A stretch of 64,000 bases of DNA from Owenia fusiformis. Taxonomy: Eukaryota > Annelida > Polychaeta > Sabellida > Oweniidae. Position 1 is the stretch's first letter, and each line of letters starts with the position of its first letter. Of the stretch, positions 49,601-60,900 are shown in pieces. The notes under the pieces were generated by a model that was not told the origin of the DNA, did no database searches, and saw only the letters and a program-made list of their open reading frames with translations. The stretch covers positions 12,094,348-12,158,347 of the forward strand of contig CAIIXF020000006.1 in assembly GCA_903813345.2 (NCBI GenBank), given 5' to 3'. Position numbers and translations under genes: made by a program.

Positions 49601-50928
49601 GCTGGTAGTTTAATTTTACGATCCGGGACACTCAGACGAACAGACACAATGACAGACATGCGGAAATGTCACTTTAGAGATTGGTAAGTGTAGCCTCATT
49701 TTACTCGTATAAATGAACATTTAACACAATAATATTGTGTTAAATCGCTTGATGTTATGTGTTTTTATATTATTGTCAAGTATCAGTTGCACGTTATCGC
49801 GGAAAAATGGTTTCGATGGATTCAGAACTTGCATCAAAGGAAAGAATAGTAAGGAGGTTAAACTCAATAATGGCCACAAGAAAATTCCTAATAATAAAGA
49901 ACGCCATTATTGAGTTTAACGACGTTGAACTAGATCTATTGGATGGCCTGAGTTTTGTATATTTTACATTTTGTTTTTTGATTTTCCAATCATGTGACGT
50001 GCATGGCGCAAGACAAGAACCAATCTCGTCAATTAAGCTGAGACTATATAGATTTTCCCGCCGCAGTGATATGAAGACTAGTACTGCCAAGGTTTACTCT
50101 ACCGAGCTGACAGAAGTCAGCTCTGGGAAGTTGGATGTATGTGAACTTGAAAAGAATAAATCGAGCCCATTTTGACTAAACGCTGTACTGAGTAGCGTTT
50201 ATAATACGCTATATATTTGAATCAATACATAATTTATTTGTTGTTACCTTATTTTGTTCCTTCAACAGTCTGTTGTTGTAGTAAATCAATGTTCTTGTAG
50301 ACAACAAAACTTTTGAATTTAGATTCCAGCCATTTTAGGTCACGCGAGATCTCGTGACTTTCGAAAGTAAAAATTTGCTACAAAATAACTCGCGCTAGCT
50401 AAATATGATATAGTCACGTGATCTCTCAGCGGTAATACCCATGCGCATAAAAGTACAATGCGCATGTGAACGCATGCGTAAAAAGTTAAAAAATGGTGCG
50501 CGCCAGATTTGGAATTTCTCCATTTTAACTGCAATTACACAAGAAGTAGGACTTATTGTCACCACGCGTGATGAAAAGGGCAAGTTACATTCAATTATCT
50601 TCTTAAATACCGTTTCTTATTCCAGCGCGCCTGCTGGAAGTTGGAGAAAACCGCTTCACAGGACGGTATATTCTAACGGTGCTTCAGCTGGCTTTTGAGC
50701 CAGCTGTGTTCAGTAAGCCAAGGTTATAAATATATTTACAAACATGGGAAAAAAATATTTACAAAAAATAAAATCACAAAATCGAACTCACTTCGTGTAG
50801 TCTTCCCTCTTTTGTATGTAGTATTTTTTCATCACTTTTAACTCATGCAGATTGTTATCAACTTCCCATGATATAAAATCAACCTTTTTGAGCAGTTTCT
50901 TCTCGTGAAACTTGAGTTTACGGACCAT
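28661..50928 (-). CDS. IMP3: U3 small nucleolar ribonucleoprotein IMP3, seven exons
   Basis: CDS complement(join(28661..28687, 29080..29152, 29656..29707, 30723..30802, 36105..36179, 46301..46408, 50792..50928)), 183 residues; human IMP3 is about 184. All six introns are GT-AG and every join is in frame. Exon 1: [18 protein letters not shown] to REDYT; exon 2: [15 protein letters not shown]; exon 3: [20 protein letters not shown]; exons 3/4: [20 protein letters not shown]; exon 5: [17 protein letters not shown]; exon 6: [20 protein letters not shown]; exon 7: RDDYDMMA. The segment from GLAPTK to VGPEAV is the S4-like RNA-binding domain. IMP3 works with IMP4 and MPP10 to pair U3 snoRNA with pre-rRNA in the nucleolar SSU processome, needed for 18S rRNA. 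The gene spans 22 kb because of repeat-rich introns. Confidence 0.95.
29434..29670. repeat. 27-30-bp minisatellite overlapping the donor of IMP3 exon 5
   Basis: About eight degenerate units of the type GTGAAACATGTTACCTGGTGACTAGGTAA (plus strand, consensus in part) run up to and include the 3' end of exon 5 and its donor (29655/29656). On the minus strand several units carry donor-like CAG/GTAACATG, for example at 29485/29486 and 29571/29572. Confidence 0.75.
32150..33180. repeat. Tandem repeat, unit about 130-150 bp, 7-8 copies
   Basis: Each unit contains CATTTTTCAAAATGGCCGCC, TACCAAAAGTGTCAT, GACAGTGTGCCATGCTTATA, CACATACCAAATATGAAC and CTACTTTTCGAGTTATAGTA. Two adjacent units (starting about 32281 and 32431) are practically identical at 150 bp spacing; others are 135-146 bp apart. 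Confidence 0.85.
33427..33480. repeat. (CGGA)n microsatellite
   Basis: About 13 tetranucleotide units of CGGA/CGTA. Shorter versions of the same motif occur at 15970-15995 and 40305-40333, each near the right end of a repeat element. Confidence 0.9.
34481..35796. mobile_element. Probable non-autonomous element with CAGTGGCGTAGCCAGG terminus
   Basis: The left end CAGTGGCGTAGCCAGGATTT with a poly-G run (about 34505-34515), and on the right a poly-G run (35742-35755) followed by ACCCCCTCTCCCTACGGCCC (reverse complement starts GGGCCGTAGGGAG). Such GGCGTAGCCAGG termini occur in many invertebrate hAT-like non-autonomous elements. Whether both ends belong to one insertion is inference. It contains a 20-bp tandem repeat. 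Confidence 0.4.
34520..35040. repeat. 20-bp tandem repeat (GCCAAATTTGCTTAAATTTT)
   Basis: More than a dozen nearly perfect 20-bp units from about 34535 to 34800, then progressively diverged units to about 35040. It lies in intron 3 of IMP3. Confidence 0.9.
36530..37510. repeat. Higher-order minisatellite, 197-bp period
   Basis: G-rich units built on AAGGTGTGG and GGTAAGGGGCAGGG. Equivalent positions (for example 36749, 36946 and 37143) repeat at exactly 197 bp, each built from shorter variant units. Open frames run through it on both strands because the period and composition avoid stops; they are not genes. It lies in intron 2 of IMP3. Confidence 0.9.
39046..39122 (+). repeat. tRNA-like SINE fragment
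   Basis: An A-box-like TGGTGCAATCAATTAAAGTG is followed by a canonical B box GGTTCGAAACC (39101-39111). The spacing is tRNA-like, but there is no proper acceptor stem pairing, so it is called a SINE head and not a tRNA gene. It lies in intron 2 of IMP3. Confidence 0.45.
39391..40367. mobile_element. Possible inverted-repeat element with CGGACGG run (family member 3)
   Basis: GTGCTCACACAGT (about 39408) is mirrored by ACTGTGTGAGCC ending at 40367, and a CGGACGG run lies just inside the right end as in the elements at 15270 and 31903. The interior has GACCTTTGACCTTGAA and GGTCACTGAAGGTCAAG blocks related to the repeat family at 26519 and 41431. The boundaries are approximate. Confidence 0.4.
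41431..42450. repeat. Interspersed repeat with GGTCATTGAAGGTCAAATC units (copy 2)
   Basis: It starts ACAAGGCATTAACATGACAA and runs through several degenerate GACCTT...GGTCATTGAAGGTCAAATC units. It ends near CACCGATCGCCAACCACC, matching the start and end of copy 1 (26519-26905). It is longer than copy 1 because a segment at about 41960-42390 interrupts it. Confidence 0.6.
42460..46300. other. IMP3 intron 2, right part
   Basis: No further exon is supported. AT-rich sequence with scattered short open frames, none with recognisable protein features. Confidence 0.4.
47886..48616. mobile_element. Long-arm foldback element flanked by TTAA
   Basis: CTTAAGGTGCTATGGAAGTT (47886-) is mirrored by AACTTCCATAGCACCTTAAG read in reverse at the right end (to 48616, with AGTTCCATAGCACC on the plus strand). 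The arms are several hundred bases: TTTGTCATTTCCTGTTAA, GTCATTCTGACCATG and AGTGACCT... blocks pair across the element. TTAA stands at both ends (47887-47890, 48612-48615), as in piggyBac-type insertion, though only the flanks support that. No coding sequence. It lies in intron 1 of IMP3. Confidence 0.75.
49857..49920. repeat. Perfect 18-bp inverted repeat, 28-base loop
   Basis: GTTAAACTCAATAATGGC at 49857-49874 and GCCATTATTGAGTTTAAC at 49903-49920 pair perfectly. They sit inside a 138-codon open frame (49759-50175) of unknown meaning. The arms are TA-poor and not part of any repeat recognised here. Confidence 0.85.
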
Positions 50929-52539
50929 ATTTGAAGAGTTAGAAAATTCACGTTTCTTTTTTGCGGGCGATAATGGAGTAATCTCGTGTAGTCTCGAATG
51001 TTACCGAAGTTTCTCGTGTTTCTAATTTTGATTTTCATAAATAGATGTCAGGCCAGTGAAGATAAATTTCTCAAGTAGCACAATTTAGTTGAGGATGCAA
51101 ACATGCCAATAAGAAATTTTATTTTAAAAAGGTTTTGTTCAAAGACTTGCAGATATCATAATTCATGGGGTACAGCCTTTATAATGATGCTTTATATAAT
51201 AAGTTTTGTTTGAATTTTTTGTTTGACGATTAGTGATTTTATTTACCACTGATTGATTCCTAGTTACTTAGGGCCAACGCCTTCTCTAATAGAGACTCGA
51301 GTAATTCCTAGCATCTTGCTTGTTTAGTGTAATGGAAAGTAGACAAGAAGGTGATGCTCAAAGCTCTGTATTTACCGGAAAAATCATGTGTATTAACATT
51401 GCATAAAGAATAGATTGAAATGTTGGATGCAATCCTTTCCAATGCTTGCCAATGTTATCTTTAATGTAATTGTTTTATCAATTGAGATATCATTCTGTCT
51501 GATAAAAAAGTTATCAAAAATCACAACATGGTCCAAATTCATTAAAATATTGAAGTTTAAAAAATAAGTTGTATAATCATGAAATATAAGCAGCAAAATA
51601 TATTGTAAAATTGTGACACGCTTTGAGAAGTTTACTCATAACTCATCTCTAGCCTTAATTTTTGATTTGATGAATCATCAATTGTTATGTCTTACTTGAA
51701 ATTTGCATTATTGGCAATCTACAGTACATGATATGTCTATTAATTTTTTCATCAAATAGTTATGATTTCATCTTAAAAGTTCTCTCCCTATTCAAGAATG
51801 TAAATCTCAGGTACAGCCGGATACAATTAAACCCAAATCAAACTGATTCAGTATTCTTTCTTGAAGTTTAAAGATTGACAGAACACTGTAAAATCTATAA
51901 ATGAAAATGTCACTTACATGTATTACTAATTGGATCACAAATGCATACTATCATTTACATTATGGGGATGAAAGGGTAGATGTGAAATCTTTAATAGTTC
52001 TCTTATACAGATTTATTTGTGTGAGAGGGGATGTGATTGCATTAAATGAAACAAAAATTCTTTGTTTTGTTGTGGTGTACCTTGTGACAGATCATAGATA
52101 TGTAAATAAATGTCATAATCATTAAAAAAAAGTCTTGGATTGGCAGTTTAGGCTTGCCAAATTCTAGATATTCAAAATTTGTGTATATGATTATTTTTCA
52201 TAATCTTTTGATTGAAATTAACATAATTAACAAACAAATCCAAACTCTTCATCCAGAAAATGTCAACAAAACATGCTAAAAGCCAATTAATAGATTCGCA
52301 TGCGTTTGTGGCATGGCCTCCCATGAATAAACCAACCTGGAAACCGAACCACGCCTTCTTAATTGGTTCAATTACCATAAGTGAAATGAGGATAATTGTA
52401 CTTCCGCTAAAAGTAGTTCTAATATATATTTAGCGAATGAGCATTAAATTTATAAAGTATTAATTTTTCTATACTAAATTATGAACTGTTATATATTTAT
52501 AAATACTATGTTATACTAAACTACCTGTGTTTATTTCAG
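50929..52539. other. Region between the IMP3 start and the EGF-protein gene
   Basis: The two genes are divergent, so promoters of both are expected here or, for the plus-strand gene, further left. No TATA box or other core element could be assigned. IMP3 translation starts at 50928. Confidence 0.4.
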
Positions 52540-52816
52540 ATTTCAGAGTGCCAAATTGGGACACTTGAGCGGAGTGATTTCTCAAATAGATCGGCATTTA
52601 ACTTTGTTGAAGAGGTCGGGAAGAATTTTAGATTTCACGGGAGAAGAAATTTGAGTTTAAAACTAGGATTTTCACTTAGCAGTCTGGATTATACACCACA
52701 AAAGAATCACATATGTTAGGAATAAATACTGGATAGTACTTCTGGCGCAGCTATGTTGCATAGGTTGGGTGTTCTTGCACTAGTTTTAGTGTTAAGTTTT
52801 GCAGTGATTGTAAAAG
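52540..52816 (+). CDS. Secreted EGF-like protein, signal-peptide exon
   Basis: An acceptor-like TTTATTTCAG (ending 52539; a second CAG follows 7 bases later) begins an exon with a 213-base 5' UTR, then ATG at 52753: MLHRLGVLALVLVLSFAVIV, then a Lys and one base of the next codon. The donor is AAAAG/GTAGGT at 52816/52817, phase 1. The 21 residues are a typical signal peptide: basic n-region, long hydrophobic h-region. Joined to 57854 it gives KAVPSC, a good signal-cleavage context. The exon and the EGF exon are 5 kb apart but phase, signal and product fit. Confidence 0.7.
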
Positions 52817-55800
52817 GTAGGTCACCGTACATTTTATGGGGGGCAAATAAAGCTTAGTTGGTGACACTAATTACTCCAAAAAATCTAACTACGATTTGTC
52901 TATGAAATATCTAAATGTTATCTTCATGTAACCAACTAGTGGTATGAGAAAATATAGCACTTTTGGTGGCATATATAATGTAGAAATCTACCGTGAGAAA
53001 GTTGGCAACTTTTAAACTTCTGAAGTCTCCCTTTGTTTTCAATGGCCACCATTTTGATTTTTGGCAGATGGGTGAAAGGGGCCCACACTTGTACCTCATT
53101 GGACTTGTTGCTTCCAATAGATCAAACCAGCGATTTGTCTTGAATAATGCAAAACTAAAACTTGTTTATTTGTTTTTGGTGAATTATTTTGTGTACTTGT
53201 CATTATTGTTGGAAATGTCCAAAAAACGAACAAGTGAAAATAGCAATTATCTAATGAAGAATATTACTTTTTCATTTACAACATGCTTTTATCAGATACT
53301 TAATATATTATATAGTTAAAATTCATGTCAAATTGATGAATATATCTTCACGGTGCTCCCGTTTTAGTATCAACCTCTATTTTGTCATTATTACATTTTA
53401 TTTTCAAAGTGAAGTGATATATGAACGGAGAGGCTAGACATAACCAATAAGGGATAAAAAATATCATACTGTTCTGATGTAAATTATATATTTGTCATAT
53501 TTTTAGTTCATTACCTACTTCATGTAAAATGTGACTTTGATCAGAGACGTCTGATAAATAAAGAATTTCACCATCGACCAGCTGTCATTTTTAGCATGAT
53601 TTAACTTGTTGCCTTTGGATATTACATTCTATTATCATCTCTCAGATATTGAAAACTTGAACCAACAATTTTGTTGATAAATCACTTTGTCCACTCAAAA
53701 TAGAATTTTCTATGAGTTATGGTAATCAAATTCTGATCGAGAAAATCATAATTCTAAATACACACTAACTTCCAACATTTTCCTAATAATCCCTGAATAT
53801 TAAGATTATTCAGAAATCTATGAAATCTTATGATTATCAGATCTTTAGAGGTGGCTTTGTCTTTCCATGGAATCATTCTATACTTTATAGCATATTTTAC
53901 CAATAACCGTAACAAGTAGCTTAAGAATCAATACCCAGGCGCAATTGTGGTTCTACGTTTGTTTTCATATGAAAAACAGACGGAAACTATTCTAACAGTA
54001 ACATGTAGAATCGTTTAACTAGTTATGAACAATATCTGAATAGTATTTCAAGCTTCGGTCAAGAATGTGTACTCATAAAGAGAGGCAAATTTATGTACAT
54101 GTTTCAAAAAACAAAGTATGATTTTATGACTAACAATCTGAGCTGTTATTTTGGTGCATGATTTAAAGTCATAAATCTTAATAAATACAGCATGTCTAAA
54201 AAATTATAAAAAATATTTTCCCATGAATTGGCTTTTAGTTATCAGTAGGTAGTTGCCTTTATCTTGCTTATCTGATTACCCATTATCCAAAGTAAAGCCA
54301 TGCTAGATTTCACTGAGGTTTGAATCTATGGGTAAAATGCCACATGTTCCGAACGCTCCTTGATCAGTCATAAATATTTAAAAAGACTGGTAATTCAAGT
54401 AATCTTATAAACCATGGAGGTTATATTACCTGTTAATTTTAGACTCTATGATTTTATTTTTAAAATCACCTTTGATTTAAATAACAAATTTGTAAAATTT
54501 TTATCAATCTGAGATTTTCCCAGGCTTGTATATCTGTTCTGTTAGTTGTTATATTGCCATTACCTATGAGCTAATTAGTATAAGCGATTAGCATGCAATA
54601 GATACAGAGAACATAAACAAGGTATGTAATTCAAGAAAGATGGGCAAACTTAAGAGATATTTCCTTAATTACCCAACACTTCTTAGACTAATTATACAAC
54701 TTTGATTGTTTTCACACTGTCTAGTTTTCCTTTACAAACTGTGAATATCTCCATATCCTGAATGAGATTCTTGGAACAACACCAACTTTGAAACTTGTTA
54801 CCTAATTTTGTAATTAACATAAGGAAGTTTTTCACACTTTGTCACTGCACTTTCTTAAAATAATACACACCTCTGTCAGTATTGATAGTTAATTACATAA
54901 CTCTTGACAATCTGAGATTTGGACATTCTGGGGCTGGAATAGTCAAAATATCATCTTCTTGAATTATTAGTTTTATAGATAGCCTATATATTCATGAGTT
55001 TTTCAGTGATATAAATGTCAATGTTAACATGATTATAGAACTAGTCTAGGTTTTGATTAACTGAATAATCTCATGGGTATCATTAATGTTAATATAAAAA
55101 GTAATTATGCTAAAATAAAAAGAAACATTGGAATTTGCATAGCTTGATCTGTTGAGAAATGAACTTGGAAATCTAATTTGACTTTTTGCTCAGTAACTTG
55201 TATTAAGTCATGAGTCAGTGCTCATTGAGCTGTAAGAAAATCTATTTAACCTTATAATCCAAGCAACATTTACCCCTAGCCTGCTAGTATTCAGACTACA
55301 TCAGTGCAAACCAGGACATGGGGAGTCATTCTGATACATTCATATATTCACAGTATGTTAACAATTCCATATCTGGGTTATTAACAGCAATTAGTAAAAT
55401 TCCAAGTCCTTTGATTATACTTGTCTGCATTTCTAGCCATAAATTGAGTCTCAGGAACAGTTGGATTGAGTGGAAATTAGGCAAAGCTGTCATTAGAATT
55501 AGTGCTGTTAAGAATAAATGGGCCTTACCAATTCAACAATTCAACAGGGTCTCACGTTGATGTCATACTTCCTTTTAACAGTTGAATATATCATCTCTGG
55601 TATTTAGATCAGTATCATCCTATGTAATTGTGTACATTTTGTTCTCTGATATTTTTACATTTTTGATTTTCACTTCTTGGATAATTCGACAGGATTGTTC
55701 GCTGGTATTTTTCACTTTGTTTTATTTATATTTGTTGTTCAAATGTAATCTATTTTACAAAGGTATACAAGTAATAATTGCAAAAAAAAATATTTAAGAA

Positions 55801-57853
55801 AACAGAGGTAAATATAACATGTTTGAAAAGATTTGTCCACCAGTAAGTGTAGGGTGAACAAAGATCCCTTTCACAGTTATCAGGTCCTCGGTTCTCCTAA
55901 CTCTTTCCCTTGATATGAACCCATATCTTTAAATCCTTTGCAAATTTCCTCTGGGTTTAAAAAGATCTACCCTTTGAAATGTGGTAGTAATTAAGGTCAA
56001 GTTGGTGCCACGATTTGTTCAAAGACAGCTGCATGGTTCTAATGTGGGTTTGCTATGTGTAGAATGTCAGGCATAGAACAACAGTCTTGTAGAATATTCT
56101 CTTAAACTGGAAATAAGAACAACATATTGTTTATGGTAGATATATTTTTTAACATGACCTAGGCCTATATTCTTTTGAGTCCACATTAAAACATTCATCC
56201 ATTGTCTTATTGCATGATGACTCGAAATGTTCCATTTTACAATGTCCTAAATGATTACATAGCTTAGAGGTTACTCTTTTGGGAGAAAATGGGATAATGT
56301 TGATTTAGTCTCATCTAATCTTACCAGCCAGCAAATAACCTCAAAGTAGAATGGGTGATAAACTGCGTTCTACCCTTCACTTATATTGATAGTTAGATGT
56401 AAACTACTGACCAAGTAAAAGTCATCTGTCCTTGTTCACCTGTATTCAATTCAGAGCAATCTGTATACAAAATATATTCTATCACGTCCAGATGAAAGAG
56501 GAGTAATATAAACAAACTTGTGGTAGAAATTCAGATGTTGTAAAATAAACTTGTTTTACTTAACCGGGTGGAATTCCATATTCACATAAAATGTCATAAA
56601 TTTTGCTGAATTTGAATGATTGTGGTTTTGCCTGGAAGTCCTTGGGTGCTATAGTGCCCTATAAACAGCTTATATTGGTACAAATAGCGGGAAACAAGGA
56701 TGTAAAACAATACTAATGTTTAATTGAAAGGAATTTGATCAGTTCTTGGTGTACTGTTTCTAAATATGGAGTTCTTATTGCACAAAGAATCTTTGACATC
56801 TATATGTACAATGTTGGGATCACTATTAGCTATGTTGAAAATGTTCCTGTTCTGTTTGTTTGGCATTTGTTTTTATTCAAAATGGGTGTTCCTATCTAGT
56901 GCCTGTTCAGCCAGGATTCTATATAATCTCTTGAAGGTAATCTCTTGTGATAATTATCACACTGAATCTTGTTTTGAATGAGTAAAACTAACAATAAGTT
57001 AGATCTTGTTTTTGTTTCACAGTTTATGTGATGCGTTGGTGTCAGATCTCTCTCACCATTAGAATTCATTCCTCACATCTAAATACAGGGTGGCTAAAAA
57101 GTAGGTTGATAGTTCTTCAGTAAACTGTAACTATAAACCTACATTTGGGTCACCCAGTATATAAATTCAAAGCACCTCAAATGAAATTTCAAAAATCTCA
57201 ATTGTGACATAAAAATTTTAAAGCCCTAAAATATTATCCTACATAATGAAGTCATCCGCATATCAAAATCCAAGGTAGAGTACTTTAACTAATACTACAA
57301 ATACACTTTCACACAGGCTTGTATTTTGATACTGACCAGATAGGTACAAATCATGGTTTACTCAACATTTTAACACAAATAATCTGATTCTGTCCAGTTT
57401 TATAAATTCTTCAGTGATCAATCAAACACAACTTGTAAATATTTGTTGTACACTATGATTTAGATTTGGTTTATTTTTCACATGGTTGGTTAATGACACT
57501 GAGTTTATTTGTTCCCTAAACGTCCAGGTTTATTGGTGTGTCAAGTTTCCAAACATGTTTTATTGTGTCATTTCCTTTCTGATTGTCAACGTTTATAACA
57601 GTCACACATTTGAATCAGTATTTGATTATTTCAAAGTTTCCAACTGAAATCAGTTTATATTTAGTTTTAAGAAATCTTATTTGTAAATACTAATTCTACA
57701 TTTGGTAAATACAAAATGCAACACAAGGAAACACCAAACTATATTTTTGTATCCTTTTATATAAAAATCTGCTAACATGTTGTAATTTATTGTTAACCTT
57801 GCTATTTAAGCTGTACAATGCTTTTTTTAAGCTGTACCATTATTTTATTTCAG
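52817..57853. other. 5-kb intron of the EGF-protein gene
   Basis: AT-rich with no structured repeats noticed and no other exon supported. Short open frames such as those near 55318-55797 and 56766-56981 have no recognisable domains. Confidence 0.45.
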
Positions 57854-57932
57854 CTGTACCATCCTGCACCCCCAATCCATGTAACCACGGTGCTGTATGC
57901 AAGCTCAATTCACAGGGTGATGCATTTTGCGA
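57854..57932 (+). CDS. EGF-module exon (first four cysteines) of a secreted protein
   Basis: An acceptor TATTTTATTTCAG precedes it and the donor is GA/GTAAGT at 57932/57933. The 79-bp exon encodes VPSCTPNPCNHGAVCK, then LNSQGDAFCE: C-x4-C-x5-C-x9-C, the first half of an EGF repeat with its typical NPC-x-HG-x-C. The exon enters in phase 1 and leaves in phase 2, so the next exon must begin with one base of an acidic codon and then the fifth Cys. EGF modules split between Cys4 and Cys5 are known in multi-EGF secreted and receptor proteins. The rest of the module and protein was not found with confidence; it is probably beyond 64000. The protein cannot be named from this. Confidence 0.75.
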
Positions 57933-60900
57933 GTAAGTCATATTTATATTTCCTAATTATTAATACTCTGCATATGATACAGTTCTATTATATTCTATAA
58001 CAAGTATGTGATCAGTTACAAGTATTTATACTTTTGGTATCAAGAGAACCGGAATGTTTTTTCTAATTCTGGTCATATGATTCATTCTACTTATGTCTTT
58101 CAACTCATCCTTAAGATCAGGCTTCTTGCTACATGTATATGAATAAAATGAAAAACACTTGGACCAAGGATGCTTTCAACTAACATTTTTATATATCTGT
58201 ATTACAGTATAATAAGCATTGAAAGTTCAAATTAAGATATACGGTAGCATAGATGGCCTTGGTGCTTTACTACACATATGTCAGTGTATGGTCATTTGTT
58301 CATTGATAATACCAACATTATTTTGATAATGTGTATGTATCATGAAGCTCAAAAACATCTGCCTATAAACCACTTATTTGTAAGTTCATCAGATTTGGAC
58401 CTTTGTAAAATAAGTTCATTTTTTATGTGGCTTGCGAATGGTATAAGTAAGCATTGTACTAGCTCCACACGCTACTATTTAGGTTAACCCTTTTAACATT
58501 AAAACTTATTCTTAAAAAAGGAAGTAGTTCACAACTGGAATGAGCTTGTAAAGAAGTTTCCTGGTCTTTGATTTTTTATATTTTTACTCAGTTTGAGATT
58601 GACCTTCTTTCATTTCCAAAATTGATTTTTACAATAACAAAAAACTGTTTTTGTCACTTGACAAAAATCTGGCCGGCCACTGGTATAGAGTTCCAAGTTA
58701 TAGGTTAACCCACCTGTAGGTTTAGTGGCAGATGTTTTCTTACCTGTGAACTGCTTACCTTGCCTTAATTACAGGTGACTTTATCAAGATATAGAGAACA
58801 TCTGGATATATGGAATTGTTATAATAACTGTTTAATAGAGATTTATATAAACCTATTCATATTGTTTTAATCCATTATATTAACAACTGTTGTGTTTTCA
58901 TAAAAATTGTTTGTTTTTAGAACTTTATTTTAATGTTGTATCAGGTTTGTATGAATAACACCAGTAGAAGCTAATAATTCTTATTTCCAAGTTGTTTAAC
59001 CAATGGGATGAAACTGTGTTTATGAGAGACACTTCAAGAAATGGTATTTTATTTTTGAATTATGATGATATGACATCCCTGATTTAGTGTATTACTAACA
59101 CTTTATAAATATCAAAATATAGAATAGTATTTGTCCCATTTGGCACAACAAACTTTTTAGGTCTAAACTCAACTGGTATTTTGTTGAAGCTATTAGGGTA
59201 GAACGCCCTGGCCTGGTAGAATTATATGACTCAATACCAGGTGAAATATTTCATGCAATAGTCACTGCTATATAGACATCTGTTTTGATATAATACAGGC
59301 TCTAATTTGCACTTGGATCGTGCCACACAAACTTTTGAATAAATGTGATTGCCTGATACTCTCATTCTATGAATGCTGCATGATATAAGTGGGTGATATG
59401 TGATAAAATGAAGTTCACTGGAGATATACCGTTAAATATGAACAGATCTGGGTCAGTATTTGAAAAATAAATTCTTCAAATGGAGATTTTGTAATTGTTG
59501 GGTGATTGCTATGAAGTTCATTTCTTTACTATGAAAGCTATATTTATCTGGTCACACTTTCTGTGGTATAGCTAGTGTCCCATGAATTAACCGCCAATAT
59601 TCAAGAGTTCTAATTCTATAGCACGTGAACTGTAAATGACCTATTAAAAGAACCACCAAGACCTCTACCTTTTCAAAAAAGAGCCAGGGTGACCTGTGCA
59701 GGCTCAACTGAACAATTTTAAATTAATAGTGAATGCCTCTCAACCATGGAAAATATTTGTCTCATTTTTGGCTATTAACCCTTGCATCTGAGAAATCTTG
59801 ACAGTTGTGTTGAATATGTATGGATAAAAGGACCTATATATGTCAAATCAAGAAATTATACTGTTGATGATTAAATACCATGCTAGAATACATCTTTGAT
59901 GTGCTTATCATGATGTGTAGGATGATATAAACAGATACTTTTTGAAATATGTTAGGAAGGGGACTTGGAGGTTAGAATACCTTTTAACAATAGGTATGAC
60001 TGGATACATTGTTGGTGTATTATATTCTAATGTAACAGATGTCCTTATATGTTTCAACCCCTAAAGTGCACCTCTGACCCTCCTAGGCCAAAACTTGTGA
60101 CCAAATATGCTGCCCCATTCAAACTGATCGGTGTTCAGTTGTGGTTAGGTATGATATTAATACTGTATACCTCCATTGAACCCGCGTGACAGCTGCCCCT
60201 ATAGTGAACTCAGGCTTGAGTAATGTCAGTGACTGGATATTGCAGATTCTTGCACAACCCAGGATTAACATGAGCCAGATTATATAGAACCATGGACTGT
60301 GGATATAAGGCGAACAATGGGGTTTGAAAACTGCTGGCCTTGCATCAACATAATGACAGTGAAACACACACGCTTATTACTTGATGTCCCAACACGCTTA
60401 ATGCTTGAGATAAAAAATTATAGATTATATGTTGTCAATTTTAAGCCAATGGAGTACAAATTGATGTATTGTTGCCAAAAAGTTGTTAAATTGTGTCTGT
60501 CAACATTTGAAGCAAGTACATCATATAATTTCATGTTTTGTCAGTCATTAGGGTTGGTTTTCAAATGCTGGCACTTGTTGTGAAAAACAAAATTAATTTC
60601 ATTATGGTTCAAGCCCTCCCATTCCCCTTCTATTTATCAATTTGGAAGTAAAAATATTTTTCCTTATAAGGCTAACTTTGTTCTGTTAACATCCCCCACA
60701 TACTTCAATTCTCACATTGCAGCGTATGATCTTTATGACTCTTCATAGGGTTCATCTGTGATGTCACAATAGTCTTAAGAAGGCACAGCTTTCATGCATG
60801 CATGTATTGATGTTGATGGATGGTCCTGGGAAGTGATAGAGTGTTTGCTTGATATCTACTCTTGAATGCCAGCTTTAATGTATTGCTAAACATAACATAC

